Assembly: GCF_900460065.1 (NCBI RefSeq)
Contig: NZ_UAVD01000032.1
Coordinates: 124,001-188,000 of the forward strand
DNA from: Streptomyces griseus
GTDB lineage: Bacteria; Actinomycetota; Actinomycetes; Streptomycetales; Streptomycetaceae
Length of the DNA: 64,000 nt
Reading direction: 5' to 3'
Every line of letters begins with the position of its first letter. Position 1 is the stretch's first letter. Below, in pieces: positions 47,518 to 55,999 of the stretch. The notes beneath the pieces are model-generated. The model made no database searches, was not told the DNA's origin, and was given only the letters and a program-made list of their open reading frames with translations. A program made the position numbers and the translations under genes.

Positions 47518-48288
47518 TTGATCTACGGCGCAATGAAGTTCTCCATCGGCGGGTCCCTGAAGCTCGCCTTCCGGCCGTGGGTGGAGGGCCTGGAGAACAT
47601 CCCCGAGCGCGGTCCGGCGATCCTCGCGAGCAACCACCTGTCGTTCTCCGACTCGTTCTTCCTCCCGGCCGTCCTGGACCGCAAGGTCACGTTCATCGCC
47701 AAGGCCGAGTACTTCACCGCCCCCGGGGTCAAGGGCAAGCTCACCGCCGCCTTCTTCAAGGGCGTCGGCCAGCTCCCCGTCGACCGCTCCGGAGCGCGCG
47801 GCGCGGGCGAGGCGGCGATCAGGGCGGGCATCCAGGTCGTCGAGAGCGGCGGCCTCTTCGGCATCTACCCCGAAGGCACCCGCTCGCCCGACGGCCGCCT
47901 CTACCGGGGCAAGCCCGGCGGCCTGGCCCGGGTCGCGCTGGCCACCGGAGCGCCCGTGATCCCGGTCGCCATGATCGACACCGAGAAGATCCAGCCGCCC
48001 GGCAAGGTGGTGCCCAAGCTGATGCGGCCGGGCATCCGGATCGGCAGGCCGCTGGACTTCAGCCGCTACCAGGGCATGGACGGCGACCGCTTCATCCTGC
48101 GCTCGGTGACCGACGAGGTCATGTACGAGATCATGAAGCTCTCCGGCCAGGAGTACGTGGACGTCTACGCCACCGCCGCCAAGCGCCAGATCGCCGACGA
48201 GGCGAAGGCCAGGGCCGAAGAGGCCAAGCGCGACCGGAAGCAGGCCGCCGCGAGCGACGAGAACGGAACGGAACGGTCCGGCGCGTAA
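47518..48288 (+). CDS. 1-acyl-sn-glycerol-3-phosphate acyltransferase (PlsC-like)
   Basis: A 256-residue lysophosphatidate acyltransferase-like enzyme of phospholipid synthesis. Block I NHLSFSDSFF is the HX4D motif, and IYPEGTRSPDG (block III) and VIPVAMIDTE (block IV) follow. TTG 47518 is taken as the start because AGGAGG lies eight bases upstream; the ATG at 47533 would be 23 bases away. The tail is Lys/Ala/Glu-rich. It is followed after 33 bases by macS on the same strand. Confidence 0.9.
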   Translation: MIYGAMKFSIGGSLKLAFRPWVEGLENIPERGPAILASNHLSFSDSFFLPAVLDRKVTFIAKAEYFTAPGVKGKLTAAFFKGVGQLPVDRSGARGAGEAAIRAGIQVVESGGLFGIYPEGTRSPDGRLYRGKPGGLARVALATGAPVIPVAMIDTEKIQPPGKVVPKLMRPGIRIGRPLDFSRYQGMDGDRFILRSVTDEVMYEIMKLSGQEYVDVYATAAKRQIADEAKARAEEAKRDRKQAAASDENGTERSGA

Positions 48289-48321
48289 CCGCGTCGTTCA
48301 CCGTCCGGGGGGTGGGGGGCC

Positions 48322-49575
48322 ATGGCCAGGCGTGAGCGGGTCGTACGGATGTCGGTCGAGCTGCCGCTGTGGCGCGCGCTGACCGGCTACCGCGTCCTGA
48401 CGATGATCTACGCGGTGCTGCTCGCGATCTTCGGCAAGGACAACCACGGCCAGCAGAGGTTCGAGCGGCCCTGGGTGGCCGTGGCGTATCTGGCCTTCCT
48501 CTGCGTCTGGACGCTCGCCACCCTCCCCAAGGTCCGCTCGGCGGCGAACTGCACCAAACGCTTCCTCGTCGCGGACCTGGTCGTCGCGCTGACCGGCATC
48601 CTGCTCACCCCGCTCGCCGACGTCGACTCCCAGTCGTTCGACGGCCCGACCCTGCCGTCGATCTGGACGGCCGGCGCGGTCCTCGCCTTCGCCATCAAGG
48701 GCGGCTGGCGGTGGGCGGCCTTCGCCTCCACGTTCGTCGCCGCCGCCAACATCATCCAGCGCGGCGAGCCCAGCCGGGACACCTACCACAACGTCCTGCT
48801 GGTCTGGGTCGCCTCCATCGCCATCGGATACGTCGTCGAGGTCGCCCGCGCCAGTGAACGCACCCTGGCCCGCGCCCTGGAGATCGAGGCCGCCACCCGC
48901 GAACGCGAACGGCTCGCCCGCGACATCCACGACAGCGTGCTCCAGGTCCTCGCCATGGTCCAGCGCCGGGGCACGGCCATCGGCGGCGAGGCGGCCGAGC
49001 TGGGCCGGCTCGCCGGGGAGCAGGAGGTCGCCCTGCGCACCCTGGTCTCCAGCGGACTGGTCCCCCCGACCCGGGTCTCCGAGGACGCCGCCGACGGAGC
49101 CGTGGTCCGCACGGTCGATGTGGACGACGACGAGGGCCCCGTCGACGGGGGCGACTGCGACCTGCGCACCCTCCTCGCCCCGCACGCCGGATCCCGTACG
49201 AGCTTCGCGGAGCCGGGCGCCCCGGTGCTGCTCCCCGCCGCCGCGGCCCGGGAGCTGGCCGCGGCCGTCAGCGCCGCCCTGGACAACGTACGGGTGCACG
49301 CGGGAGCCGACGCCCAGGCGTGGATCCTGGTCGAGGACGAACCGGACGAGGTGATCGTCACCGTCCGGGACGACGGCCCCGGCATCCCGGAGGGGCGGCT
49401 CGCCCAGGCGGAGGGGGAGGGGCGGCTCGGGGTCGCGCTGTCCATCCGGGGCAGGCTGCGCGACCTGGGCGGCACGGCAGAGCTGATCTCGGTGCCCGGA
49501 CAGGGCTGCGAGGTCGAGTTGAAGGTTCCCAGAGCACCGAAGGTTTCCCGGGGGAAGGCAGGATCGGCCCGATGA
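48322..49575 (+). CDS. macS: MacS-family sensor histidine kinase
   Basis: A 417-residue membrane kinase. Five hydrophobic segments lie in residues ~20-172. A HisKA_3-type dimerisation helix follows with phospho-acceptor His203 (LARDIHDSVLQVL), an acidic insert (VDVDDDEGPVDGG) and an HATPase_c domain (SAALDNVRVHA; RDDGPGIPEG; GVALSIRGRL). It corresponds by order and sequence to MacS of the S. coelicolor MacRS system (SCO2121/2120), reported to affect morphology and actinorhodin production. The signal is unknown. It is coupled to macR by an ATGA overlap. Confidence 0.9.
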   Translation: MARRERVVRMSVELPLWRALTGYRVLTMIYAVLLAIFGKDNHGQQRFERPWVAVAYLAFLCVWTLATLPKVRSAANCTKRFLVADLVVALTGILLTPLADVDSQSFDGPTLPSIWTAGAVLAFAIKGGWRWAAFASTFVAAANIIQRGEPSRDTYHNVLLVWVASIAIGYVVEVARASERTLARALEIEAATRERERLARDIHDSVLQVLAMVQRRGTAIGGEAAELGRLAGEQEVALRTLVSSGLVPPTRVSEDAADGAVVRTVDVDDDEGPVDGGDCDLRTLLAPHAGSRTSFAEPGAPVLLPAAAARELAAAVSAALDNVRVHAGADAQAWILVEDEPDEVIVTVRDDGPGIPEGRLAQAEGEGRLGVALSIRGRLRDLGGTAELISVPGQGCEVELKVPRAPKVSRGKAGSAR

Positions 49576-50276
49576 GCACCCAGAACACACCGCAGGACGA
49601 GCAGGGGGCCGCGGACCGGCCCATCAGGGTCATGGTCGTCGACGACCACCCCATGTGGCGCGACGCGGTCGCCCGCGATCTGACCGAATCCGGGTTCGAC
49701 GTCGTCGCGACCGCCGGGGACGGCCCGCAGGCGGTCCGCCGGGCCGGGGCCGTGAGCCCGGACGTCCTGGTCCTCGACCTGAACCTCCCCGGCATGCCCG
49801 GCGTCCAGGTCTGCAAGGAGCTCGTCGGCTCCCACCCGGGCCTGCGGGTCCTGGTCCTGTCCGCGAGCGGCGAGCACGCCGACGTCCTGGAAGCGGTGAA
49901 GTCCGGGGCCACCGGCTACCTGCTGAAGTCCGCCTCCACCCAGGAGCTGACCGACGCCGTCCGCTCCACCGCGGCCGGCGACCCGGTCTTCACCCCGGGC
50001 CTGGCGGGCCTGGTCCTCGGCGAGTACCGCCGGCTCGCCTCCGACCCCGCACCCGTGGCGTCGAACGAGCCCAAGGCCCCGCAGCTCACCGACCGGGAGA
50101 CCGAGGTGCTGCGGCTGGTCGCCAAGGGACTCTCGTACAAGCAGATCGCCGAACGCCTGGTCATCTCGCACCGCACCGTGCAGAACCACGTGCAGAACAC
50201 CCTCGGCAAGCTCCAGCTGCACAACCGGGTGGAGCTCGTGCGGTACGCCATCGAGCGCGGCCTCGACGACGTCTGA
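49572..50276 (+). CDS. macR: MacR response regulator (LuxR/NarL family)
   Basis: A 234-residue response regulator: receiver domain with DDHP, phospho-acceptor Asp69 (VLVLDLNLPG), Ser in VLSASGE and Lys in YLLKSAS, then a LuxR helix-turn-helix (LTDRETEVLRLVAKG ... ISHRTVQNHVQNTLGKLQL, about 165-225). It overlaps macS by four bases. In S. coelicolor MacR activates genes for membrane/cell-surface proteins; the sites cannot be assigned here. Confidence 0.92.
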   Translation: MSTQNTPQDEQGAADRPIRVMVVDDHPMWRDAVARDLTESGFDVVATAGDGPQAVRRAGAVSPDVLVLDLNLPGMPGVQVCKELVGSHPGLRVLVLSASGEHADVLEAVKSGATGYLLKSASTQELTDAVRSTAAGDPVFTPGLAGLVLGEYRRLASDPAPVASNEPKAPQLTDRETEVLRLVAKGLSYKQIAERLVISHRTVQNHVQNTLGKLQLHNRVELVRYAIERGLDDV

Positions 50277-50284
50277 CCGGCGGG

Positions 50285-50331
50285 TCCGCGGGCGGAGCCG
50301 TATATTCGCGTTGTCCGGTTCCGCCCGCGGA
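50285..50331 (+). promoter_or_regulatory. Twelve-base inverted repeat around a TATATT, between macR and the dehydrogenase gene
   Basis: TCCGCGGGCGGA (50285-50296) pairs perfectly with TCCGCCCGCGGA (50320-50331) across a 23-base loop. The loop contains TATATT (50301-50306), a -10-like sequence. It may be the macR terminator, but the embedded -10 suggests a promoter flanked by operator half-sites. The GGGAG ribosome binding site of the next gene begins eight bases after the repeat. Confidence 0.5.
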
Positions 50332-50349
50332 AACAGATCGGGAGTGCCC

Positions 50350-51345
50350 GTGGAAATCCTGGCCTTCGGTGTGCAGTCCGACGAGAAGCCCCTGATCGAG
50401 AAGGCCTTCGAGGGGCTGCACGAGGTCCGCTGTCTGGACGTCTTCCTGAACCGGGACACCGCCCCCATCGCGGCCGGCTACGAGATCGTGTCCACGAGCG
50501 TCAACGCCGACCTCGGCGCCCAGGTGCTCCAGACGCTCGCCGCCGGCGGCACGCAGCTGATCGCCCAGCGCTCCACCGGCTTCAACAACATCGACCTGGA
50601 GGTCGCCGAGCGCCTGGCCCTGCGCGTCGCCCGGGTCTCCTACTACTCCCCGTACTCGGTCGCCGAATTCGCCTGGACGCTCGCCATGGCCGCCAACCGG
50701 CGCATCATCCGCGCCGCGAGCCGCACCCGCGACTTCGACTTCCGCCTCGACGGACTGCTCGGCCGGGACATGCGCGGCCGGACCGTCGGGGTGCTCGGCA
50801 CCGGCAAGATCGGCGAGGCGTTCACCCGGATCGCCCACGGCTTCGGCATGAAGCTGCTCGGCTGGGACGTGGCGGAGAACCCGGCCTGCGTCGAGCTGGG
50901 CATGGAGTACGTCGACAAGGAGCGGCTGTTCGCCGAGGCCGACCTGATCAGCCTGCACGTGCCGCTGCTGCCCTCCACCCACCACATCATCGACGAGGCC
51001 GCCCTCAAGGCCATGAAGGACGACGCGATCCTCGTCAACTCCAGCCGCGGCGGCCTCATCGACACCGCCGCCCTGGTCACCGAACTGCGCGCGGGCCGCT
51101 TCCTCGGCGTCGGACTCGACGTGTACGAGGCGGAGGCCGGGCTGTTCTTCCTCGACAAGTCCCTGGAGGGCGTCGACGACGACACCCTCGCCCGGCTGGT
51201 GACCTTCCCCAACGTCATCGTCACCTCCCACCAGGCGTACTACACCGAGGACGCGGTGGGCCAGATCATCGACGCGACCGTCAAGAACGTCACCGACTAC
51301 CTGGCCCGCCGCCACAGCGAGAACGTCCTCGTGCCGAGGGCGTGA
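50350..51345 (+). CDS. D-2-hydroxyacid dehydrogenase (D-lactate dehydrogenase-like)
   Basis: A 331-residue NAD-dependent dehydrogenase. The Rossmann motif GVLGTGKIGEAF, substrate Arg in VNSSRGGLID, Glu region YEAEAGLFFLD and catalytic His in TSHQAYYTEDA are present, along with VAEFAWTLAMA. The insertion DVYEAEAGLFFLDKSLEG before the catalytic His is typical of the D-lactate dehydrogenase LdhA branch. GTG 50350 is favoured because GGGAG lies five bases upstream; GTG 50344 overlaps that site. Likely substrate pyruvate/D-lactate, inferred from family. Confidence 0.92.
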   Translation: MEILAFGVQSDEKPLIEKAFEGLHEVRCLDVFLNRDTAPIAAGYEIVSTSVNADLGAQVLQTLAAGGTQLIAQRSTGFNNIDLEVAERLALRVARVSYYSPYSVAEFAWTLAMAANRRIIRAASRTRDFDFRLDGLLGRDMRGRTVGVLGTGKIGEAFTRIAHGFGMKLLGWDVAENPACVELGMEYVDKERLFAEADLISLHVPLLPSTHHIIDEAALKAMKDDAILVNSSRGGLIDTAALVTELRAGRFLGVGLDVYEAEAGLFFLDKSLEGVDDDTLARLVTFPNVIVTSHQAYYTEDAVGQIIDATVKNVTDYLARRHSENVLVPRA

Positions 51346-51391
51346 CGCCGGCCCTCGGAGGCCGTCGGGCAACCTCGGGGCGGGCGGCCTC

Positions 51392-53293
51392 TCAGCCCGG
51401 CACCACCGGCAGCCCCGCCAGCAGCTCCGTCACGATCACCGAACCCCGCACCGTCAGCACCGACTCGGGGTGGAACTGCACCGAGGCGAAACCGGGACCG
51501 CGCAGCGCGTGCAGCTCACCGCTCTGCTCGTCACGGCTCACCTCGATCCCGTGCGCGGCCAGCTCGACGGCGGCCGGACCGTCGCACCGCGCGGTGAAGC
51601 TGTTGTAGAAGCCCACCGTCTCCGGCCGGCCGAACAGCTCGATCCGGGTCTGCGCCCCCTGGTACGGCACGGCCTTGCGCACGATCTCCAGACCCAGCTC
51701 CGCCGCGATCAGCTCGTGCCCGAGGCAGACCCCCAGCAGCCCGTGCCGGTGGTCCCGCACCAGCTCGGCGGCGATCTCCCGCAGCAGCCGCATCTTGGGG
51801 TCGGCGAGCTCCCCCGGGTTCCCCGGGCCCGGACCCAGCACCACCGGCCCCCGGTGCGCCCGGACCACCTCGCGCAGCCCCGGCTCGTCGTAGCGGCGCA
51901 CCGAGACGTCGAGCCCCGACGACCGCAGCAGGTGGGCCAGCATCGCGGTGAACGTGTCCTCGCCGTCCACCACCAGCGCGTGTCCCGAAAGATCCCGGGT
52001 GCGCTCCTGCATCCGCAGCCAGAACGGCGCGAGCCCGCCGCGCCGGTCGTCCAGCGCCGCCTGCACCCGGGGGTCGGAGGCCAGCCGCGGGCGGTCCGCC
52101 TCCGCCCCGGGCCGGGCCGGCCGCACCCCCAGCGCCGCCAGCACCCCGGCCGCCTTGGCATGGGTCTCGGCGACCTCGCCCTCCGGGTCCGAGTGGCGTA
52201 CGAGCGTGGCCCCGACCGGCACCTCCAGCGAACCGTCGGGGGCGATGTCGGCGGTACGGATCAGGATCGGCGAGTCCAGGGTCTGCGCCCCGTTCGCGTC
52301 CCGGCCCAGCAGCGCCAGCGCGCCCGCGTAGTAGCCGCGGCCCCCGGACTCGTACCGCTCGATGACCCGGCACGCGTTCTGCACCGGGGAGCCGGTGACG
52401 GTCGCCGCGAACATCGTCTCGCGCAGCACGTCCCGCACGTCCAGCGAGGACTTCCCGCGCAGCTCGTACTCGGTGTGCGCGAGGTGGGCCATCTCCTTGA
52501 GCCGGGGGCCGACCACCACCCCGCCCATGTCGCCGACGGTGCACATCATCTTCAGCTCCTCGTCGACCACCATGGACAGCTCCTCGCTCTCCTTGCGGTC
52601 CGCGAGGAACGCCAGCAGGCTCTCCGCGGTGGGCCCCCCGGCCGGGTAGCGGTAGGTCCCGCTGATCGGGTTCATCACGACCGTCCCGCCGGACATCCGC
52701 ACATGCACCTCCGGGCTCGCCCCCACCAGCGTCCTGGCTCCGGTGTGCACCACGAACGTCCAGTACGCGCCCCGCTCGCCCGCCAGCAGCCGCCGGAACA
52801 GCGCCAGCGCGTCCGCCCTCCCGAACCCGGGGATCTCGCCCCGGAAGGTCCGCCGGATCACGAAGTTCGCGCCCTCGCCCCGCCCGATCTCGTCCCGGAT
52901 CACCCGCCGCACGATGTCCGCGTACTCCGCGTCCTCCACGTCGAAGCCCCGGTCCGCCACCCGCACGTCATGGGCGGGCAGCGCCGCCAGCAGCTCCGCG
53001 AGCTCCAGCTCGTGCGTCTCGTCGGCGACCAGCACGCTCAGCGGGGTGCCGTCGTCGCGGACGTCGAAGCCGCGCTCGGCGATCTGCCGGAACGGCACCA
53101 GGGCCAGCGCGGGCGCCGGGCCCACCGGCAGGTCGGCCAGCCGGTCGACCTCCCGCACCCCGCCGATCAGCAGCTCGACGTGATCGTGGTCACGGCCGGG
53201 CGTTCCGCGGCGCAGCAGGGCGAACGGCGGGGCGTCCTCGGACAGCAGCCGGCGGATGAGACCGGAGGCGGAGCGGGATGCGTTCTGCGACAT
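51392..53293 (-). CDS. trpE: Fused anthranilate synthase (TrpE-TrpG)
   Basis: A 633-residue single-chain anthranilate synthase making anthranilate from chorismate and glutamine. Residues ~1-430 are the chorismate-binding TrpE part (FVVHTGARTLVGASPEVH, NPISGTYRYPAGG, MVVDEELKMMCTVGDMGG, TGSPVQNACRVI). Residues ~437-633 are a class I glutamine amidotransferase (GPGPGNPGELAD, Cys in LLGVCLGHE, His-Glu in VQFHPES). It resembles PhzE-like fusions too, but a classical trp leader peptide and attenuator upstream show it serves tryptophan synthesis. ATG 53293 has GGAAGGAA about nine bases upstream. Confidence 0.93.
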   Translation of the reverse strand: MSQNASRSASGLIRRLLSEDAPPFALLRRGTPGRDHDHVELLIGGVREVDRLADLPVGPAPALALVPFRQIAERGFDVRDDGTPLSVLVADETHELELAELLAALPAHDVRVADRGFDVEDAEYADIVRRVIRDEIGRGEGANFVIRRTFRGEIPGFGRADALALFRRLLAGERGAYWTFVVHTGARTLVGASPEVHVRMSGGTVVMNPISGTYRYPAGGPTAESLLAFLADRKESEELSMVVDEELKMMCTVGDMGGVVVGPRLKEMAHLAHTEYELRGKSSLDVRDVLRETMFAATVTGSPVQNACRVIERYESGGRGYYAGALALLGRDANGAQTLDSPILIRTADIAPDGSLEVPVGATLVRHSDPEGEVAETHAKAAGVLAALGVRPARPGAEADRPRLASDPRVQAALDDRRGGLAPFWLRMQERTRDLSGHALVVDGEDTFTAMLAHLLRSSGLDVSVRRYDEPGLREVVRAHRGPVVLGPGPGNPGELADPKMRLLREIAAELVRDHRHGLLGVCLGHELIAAELGLEIVRKAVPYQGAQTRIELFGRPETVGFYNSFTARCDGPAAVELAAHGIEVSRDEQSGELHALRGPGFASVQFHPESVLTVRGSVIVTELLAGLPVVPG

Positions 53294-53373
53294 GGGAGCA
53301 GGTTCCTTCCGGACGGCCCCGCACGGAATTCCGTACGGGGTTCACAGGGGGAGGAACGGCTCCGCAACGCAGA

Positions 53374-53396
53374 AAGGCCGCCCCTCGGGCGGCCTT
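53374..53396 (-). terminator. Transcription attenuator of trpE
   Basis: AAGGCCGCCC-GAG-GGGCGGCCTT on the minus strand is a perfect 10-bp stem (53387-53396 with 53374-53383), followed by TCTGC after the terminal TT. It lies between the leader peptide stop (53419) and the trpE start (53293), exactly where an intrinsic attenuator belongs. Confidence 0.88.
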
Positions 53397-53418
53397 CGCG
53401 AAGTGTCAGCGCGATGGA

Positions 53419-53487
53419 TCAGCGGGCCGCCGGATGAGCGGTCCACCACCAGTTCTGGATCGAGGTCTCGATCGGTCGCGTCGACAT
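53419..53487 (-). CDS. trpL: Tryptophan operon leader peptide (22 aa, three consecutive Trp)
   Basis: ATG at 53487 to TGA at 53419 encodes MSTRPIETSIQNWWWTAHPAAR, with three Trp codons in a row at positions 13-15. Ribosome stalling there when Trp-tRNA is scarce would prevent the downstream terminator hairpin (53374-53396). No ribosome binding site is present, and a TAGGGT-like -10 ends only about seven bases upstream of the ATG, so the leader mRNA may be leaderless. The gene lies 125 bases before trpE. Confidence 0.9.
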   Translation of the reverse strand: MSTRPIETSIQNWWWTAHPAAR

Positions 53488-53584
53488 GCCCCGACCCTAG
53501 CGGACCGGTCCGGGCATCGGAGCGCGTGTCTCATCTGTTGAGCGCACGGCTGGACGCCTCTTCCGACCCCGTAATGTTGTGCTC

Positions 53585-54937
53585 GTGACCGTGAACGCCA
53601 ATACCTCCGTCGCCGGTGGCAACACCTGGCGAGACCTTCCCGCGGCGCAGCAGCCCGAGTACCCCGACTCCGAGGCCCTGCGCGATGTACTCGCGGACCT
53701 CGCGTCGTATCCGCCGCTCGTCTTCGCGGGCGAGTGCGACCAGCTGCGCGCCCGTCTGGGAGCCGTCGCCAAGGGCGAGGCGTTCCTGCTCCAGGGCGGC
53801 GACTGCGCCGAGGCCTTCGACGCCGTGTCCGCCGAACACATCCGGGCCAAGCTGAAGACGCTGCTCCAGATGAGCGCCGTCCTGACCTACGCGGCCTCCG
53901 TGCCCGTGGTGAAGGTCGGCCGCATCGCCGGGCAGTACTCCAAGCCGCGCTCCAAGTCGACCGAGACCCGCGACGGCGTGACCCTGCCGACCTACCGCGG
54001 CGACTCGGTGAACGGCTTCGCCTTCACCGAGGAGGCCCGGGTCCCGGACCCGCAGCGGCTGAAGCAGATGTACCACGCGTCCTCCTCCACGCTGAACCTG
54101 GTGCGCGCCTTCACCACCGGCGGTTACGCCGACCTGCGCCAGGTCCACGCCTGGAACCAGGACTTCGTGAAGTCGTCCCCCTCCGGGCAGCGCTACGAGG
54201 CGCTGGCCCGCGAGATCGACAACGCGCTGAACTTCATGAAGGCGTGCGGCACCGACCCGGCCGAGTTCAAGGCGGTCGAGTTCTACGCCTCGCACGAGGC
54301 GCTGCTGCTGGACTACGAGTCGGCGCTGACCCGTACCGACTCGCGCACCGGTGAGCTGTACGACACCTCCGCCCACATGGTCTGGATCGGTGAGCGCACC
54401 CGGCAGATGGACGGCGCGCACATCGAGTTCGCCGCCCGGATCCGCAACCCGATCGGCATCAAGCTCGGCCCGACGACCACCGTCGACGAGGCGCTCGGCT
54501 ACATCGACCGCCTCGACCCCGAGCGCGAGCCGGGCCGGCTGACCTTCGTCGTCCGGATGGGCGCCGACAAGGTCCGCGACAAGCTCCCCGAGCTGGTCGA
54601 GAAGGTCACCGCCTCGGGCGCGACCGTCGCCTGGGTGACCGACCCGATGCACGGCAACACCTTCGAGGCGGCGTCCGGCCACAAGACGCGCCGCTTCGAC
54701 GACGTCCTGGACGAGGTCAAGGGCTTCTTCGAGGTCCACAAGGCCCTCGGCACCCACCCGGGCGGCATCCACGTGGAGCTGACCGGCGACGACGTCACCG
54801 AGTGCGTGGGCGGCGGCCACGAGATCTTCGTGGACGACCTCCACCAGCGCTACGAGACGGCCTGCGACCCCCGCCTCAACCGCAGCCAGTCCCTCGACCT
54901 GGCCTTCCTCGTCGCCGAGATGTACCGCGACCAGTAG
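53585..54937 (+). CDS. 3-deoxy-7-phosphoheptulonate (DAHP) synthase, class II
   Basis: A 450-residue plant/actinobacterial-type (class II) DAHP synthase, joining phosphoenolpyruvate and erythrose 4-phosphate as the first step of the shikimate pathway. Signatures include FAGECDQLR, LLQGGDCAEAF, KVGRIAGQYSKPRS, LPTYRGDSVNGF, YASHEALLLDYE, MVWIGERTRQ, WVTDPMHGNT and HVELTGDDVTECVGG, with the metal-binding Cys, His, Glu and Asp. GTG 53585 (VTVNANT) is the start; there is no ribosome binding site, and TAATGT at 53572-53577 could be the -10 of a leaderless message. It is divergent from the trp leader, with 97 bases between starts. Confidence 0.95.
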   Translation: MTVNANTSVAGGNTWRDLPAAQQPEYPDSEALRDVLADLASYPPLVFAGECDQLRARLGAVAKGEAFLLQGGDCAEAFDAVSAEHIRAKLKTLLQMSAVLTYAASVPVVKVGRIAGQYSKPRSKSTETRDGVTLPTYRGDSVNGFAFTEEARVPDPQRLKQMYHASSSTLNLVRAFTTGGYADLRQVHAWNQDFVKSSPSGQRYEALAREIDNALNFMKACGTDPAEFKAVEFYASHEALLLDYESALTRTDSRTGELYDTSAHMVWIGERTRQMDGAHIEFAARIRNPIGIKLGPTTTVDEALGYIDRLDPEREPGRLTFVVRMGADKVRDKLPELVEKVTASGATVAWVTDPMHGNTFEAASGHKTRRFDDVLDEVKGFFEVHKALGTHPGGIHVELTGDDVTECVGGGHEIFVDDLHQRYETACDPRLNRSQSLDLAFLVAEMYRDQ

Positions 54938-54958
54938 GGGCCTCGGCCGGACAGACCC

Positions 54959-54991
54959 GTGGGGCACGGATCCATGTGATCCGTGCCCCAC
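54959..54991 (+). terminator. Terminator after the DAHP synthase gene
   Basis: A perfect 14-base stem (54959-54972 with 54978-54991) with a five-base loop, 21 bases beyond the stop. Confidence 0.85.
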
Positions 54992-55033
54992 CGTCGTATC
55001 CGGGCTTTTCCACCGGTTGCCCGGCGGGTAAGG

Positions 55034-55052
55034 TTAGGTTAGCCTCACCGTG
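55034..55052 (+). promoter_or_regulatory. Iron box (DmdR/IdeR-type) upstream of bfd
   Basis: TTAGGTTAGCCTCACCGTG agrees well with the DtxR/IdeR/DmdR consensus TTAGGTTAGGCTAACCTAA, especially in the left half. It lies 46 bases before the bfd ATG, so iron-bound DmdR probably represses the gene. Confidence 0.8.
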
Positions 55053-55098
55053 GAAATCGGAGCGGCGCCCGTGACCGACCCGCAGGGAGGTGAACCGC

Positions 55099-55344
55099 AT
55101 GTACGTCTGTTCCTGCTTCGGCATCACGGAGGCACAGGTCAAGAAGCATGCGGACGCCGGAGCCTGCACACCCCGGCAGATCGCGTCGGCCTGCAAGGCC
55201 GGGACGGACTGCGGCGGATGTGTGCGCCGCATCCAGGCGCTGCTGGGCCGGGGCGACTGCGCCCGCCGCGAGCTGCTCGACCAGCGACAGGAACCCGCCG
55301 CCGTGAGCGCGCTCGGGGACGTACGCCTCCCGGAAGCCGCCTGA
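55099..55344 (+). CDS. bfd: Bacterioferritin-associated ferredoxin (Bfd)-like [2Fe-2S] protein
   Basis: An 81-residue protein with the BFD-type [2Fe-2S] domain: CSCFG at residues ~4-8 and CGGCVRRI about 35 residues later supply the four cysteines. Bfd reduces the ferric core of bacterioferritin to release iron when iron is short. An iron box upstream and the neighbouring bfr fit this. ATG 55099 is preferred to GTG 55090 because GGGAGG lies eight bases upstream and overlaps the GTG. It is convergent with bfr, with 18 bases between stops. Confidence 0.9.
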   Translation: MYVCSCFGITEAQVKKHADAGACTPRQIASACKAGTDCGGCVRRIQALLGRGDCARRELLDQRQEPAAVSALGDVRLPEAA

Positions 55345-55362
55345 CGGTCCGCTCTGCGGCTG

Positions 55363-55842
55363 TCAGCTCTCCGGCTGTTCGATCAGCTGGGCGATGTAGA
55401 GCGGCTCACCGAGCTTCTCGACCAGCTCCAGCTGGGTGTCGAGATAGTCGATGTGGTGCTCCTCGTCCTCCAGGATCGACTCGAAGATGTTCGCGGACGT
55501 GATGTCGCCCTTGCCGCGCATCACCTCGATACCGCGCTTGAGGCGGTCGATCGCCTCCACCTCGACCTGGCGGTCCGCCTGGAACATCTCGGTGACCGTC
55601 TGGCCCACCCGCACATGGAAGAGGCGCTGGTAGTTCGGCAGTCCGTCGAGGAACAGGATCCGGTCGGTGAGGATCTCGGCGTGCTTCATCTCGTCGAAGG
55701 ATTCGGCCCGGGTGTATTTCGCGAGCTTCGTCCACCCGAAGTTCTCCTGCATCTTGGCGTGCAGGAAGTACTGGTTGATGGCAGTCAATTCGGCGGTCAG
55801 CTGCTCATTGAGAAACTCAAGGACCTCGGGGTCGCCCTGCAT
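55363..55842 (-). CDS. bfr: Bacterioferritin
   Basis: A 159-residue bacterioferritin storing iron in a 24-mer. Ferroxidase ligands fall at the same numbers as in E. coli Bfr: Glu18, Glu51, His54, Glu94, Glu127 and His130, and the heme axial ligand Met52 is present (DEMKHAEIL). ATG 55842 has AAGGAG eight bases upstream; a TTG six codons earlier overlaps that site. It is convergent with bfd, so the two are regulated separately: no iron box is visible upstream of bfr. Confidence 0.96.
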   Translation of the reverse strand: MQGDPEVLEFLNEQLTAELTAINQYFLHAKMQENFGWTKLAKYTRAESFDEMKHAEILTDRILFLDGLPNYQRLFHVRVGQTVTEMFQADRQVEVEAIDRLKRGIEVMRGKGDITSANIFESILEDEEHHIDYLDTQLELVEKLGEPLYIAQLIEQPES

Positions 55843-55999
55843 GGCAAAGGCTCCTTCCAACCGGTGATCGATCTGGCGAGTTGGCGAGATCCTCGCACCG
55901 CGCCCGGCAGCCGTCCAGTAAGTGCACGCTTAGTATGAGTTGCCCGTATGGGGTACTCCCTGGTCATGACCACCCCTGCCTGTCTGTCACCATGGAGGC

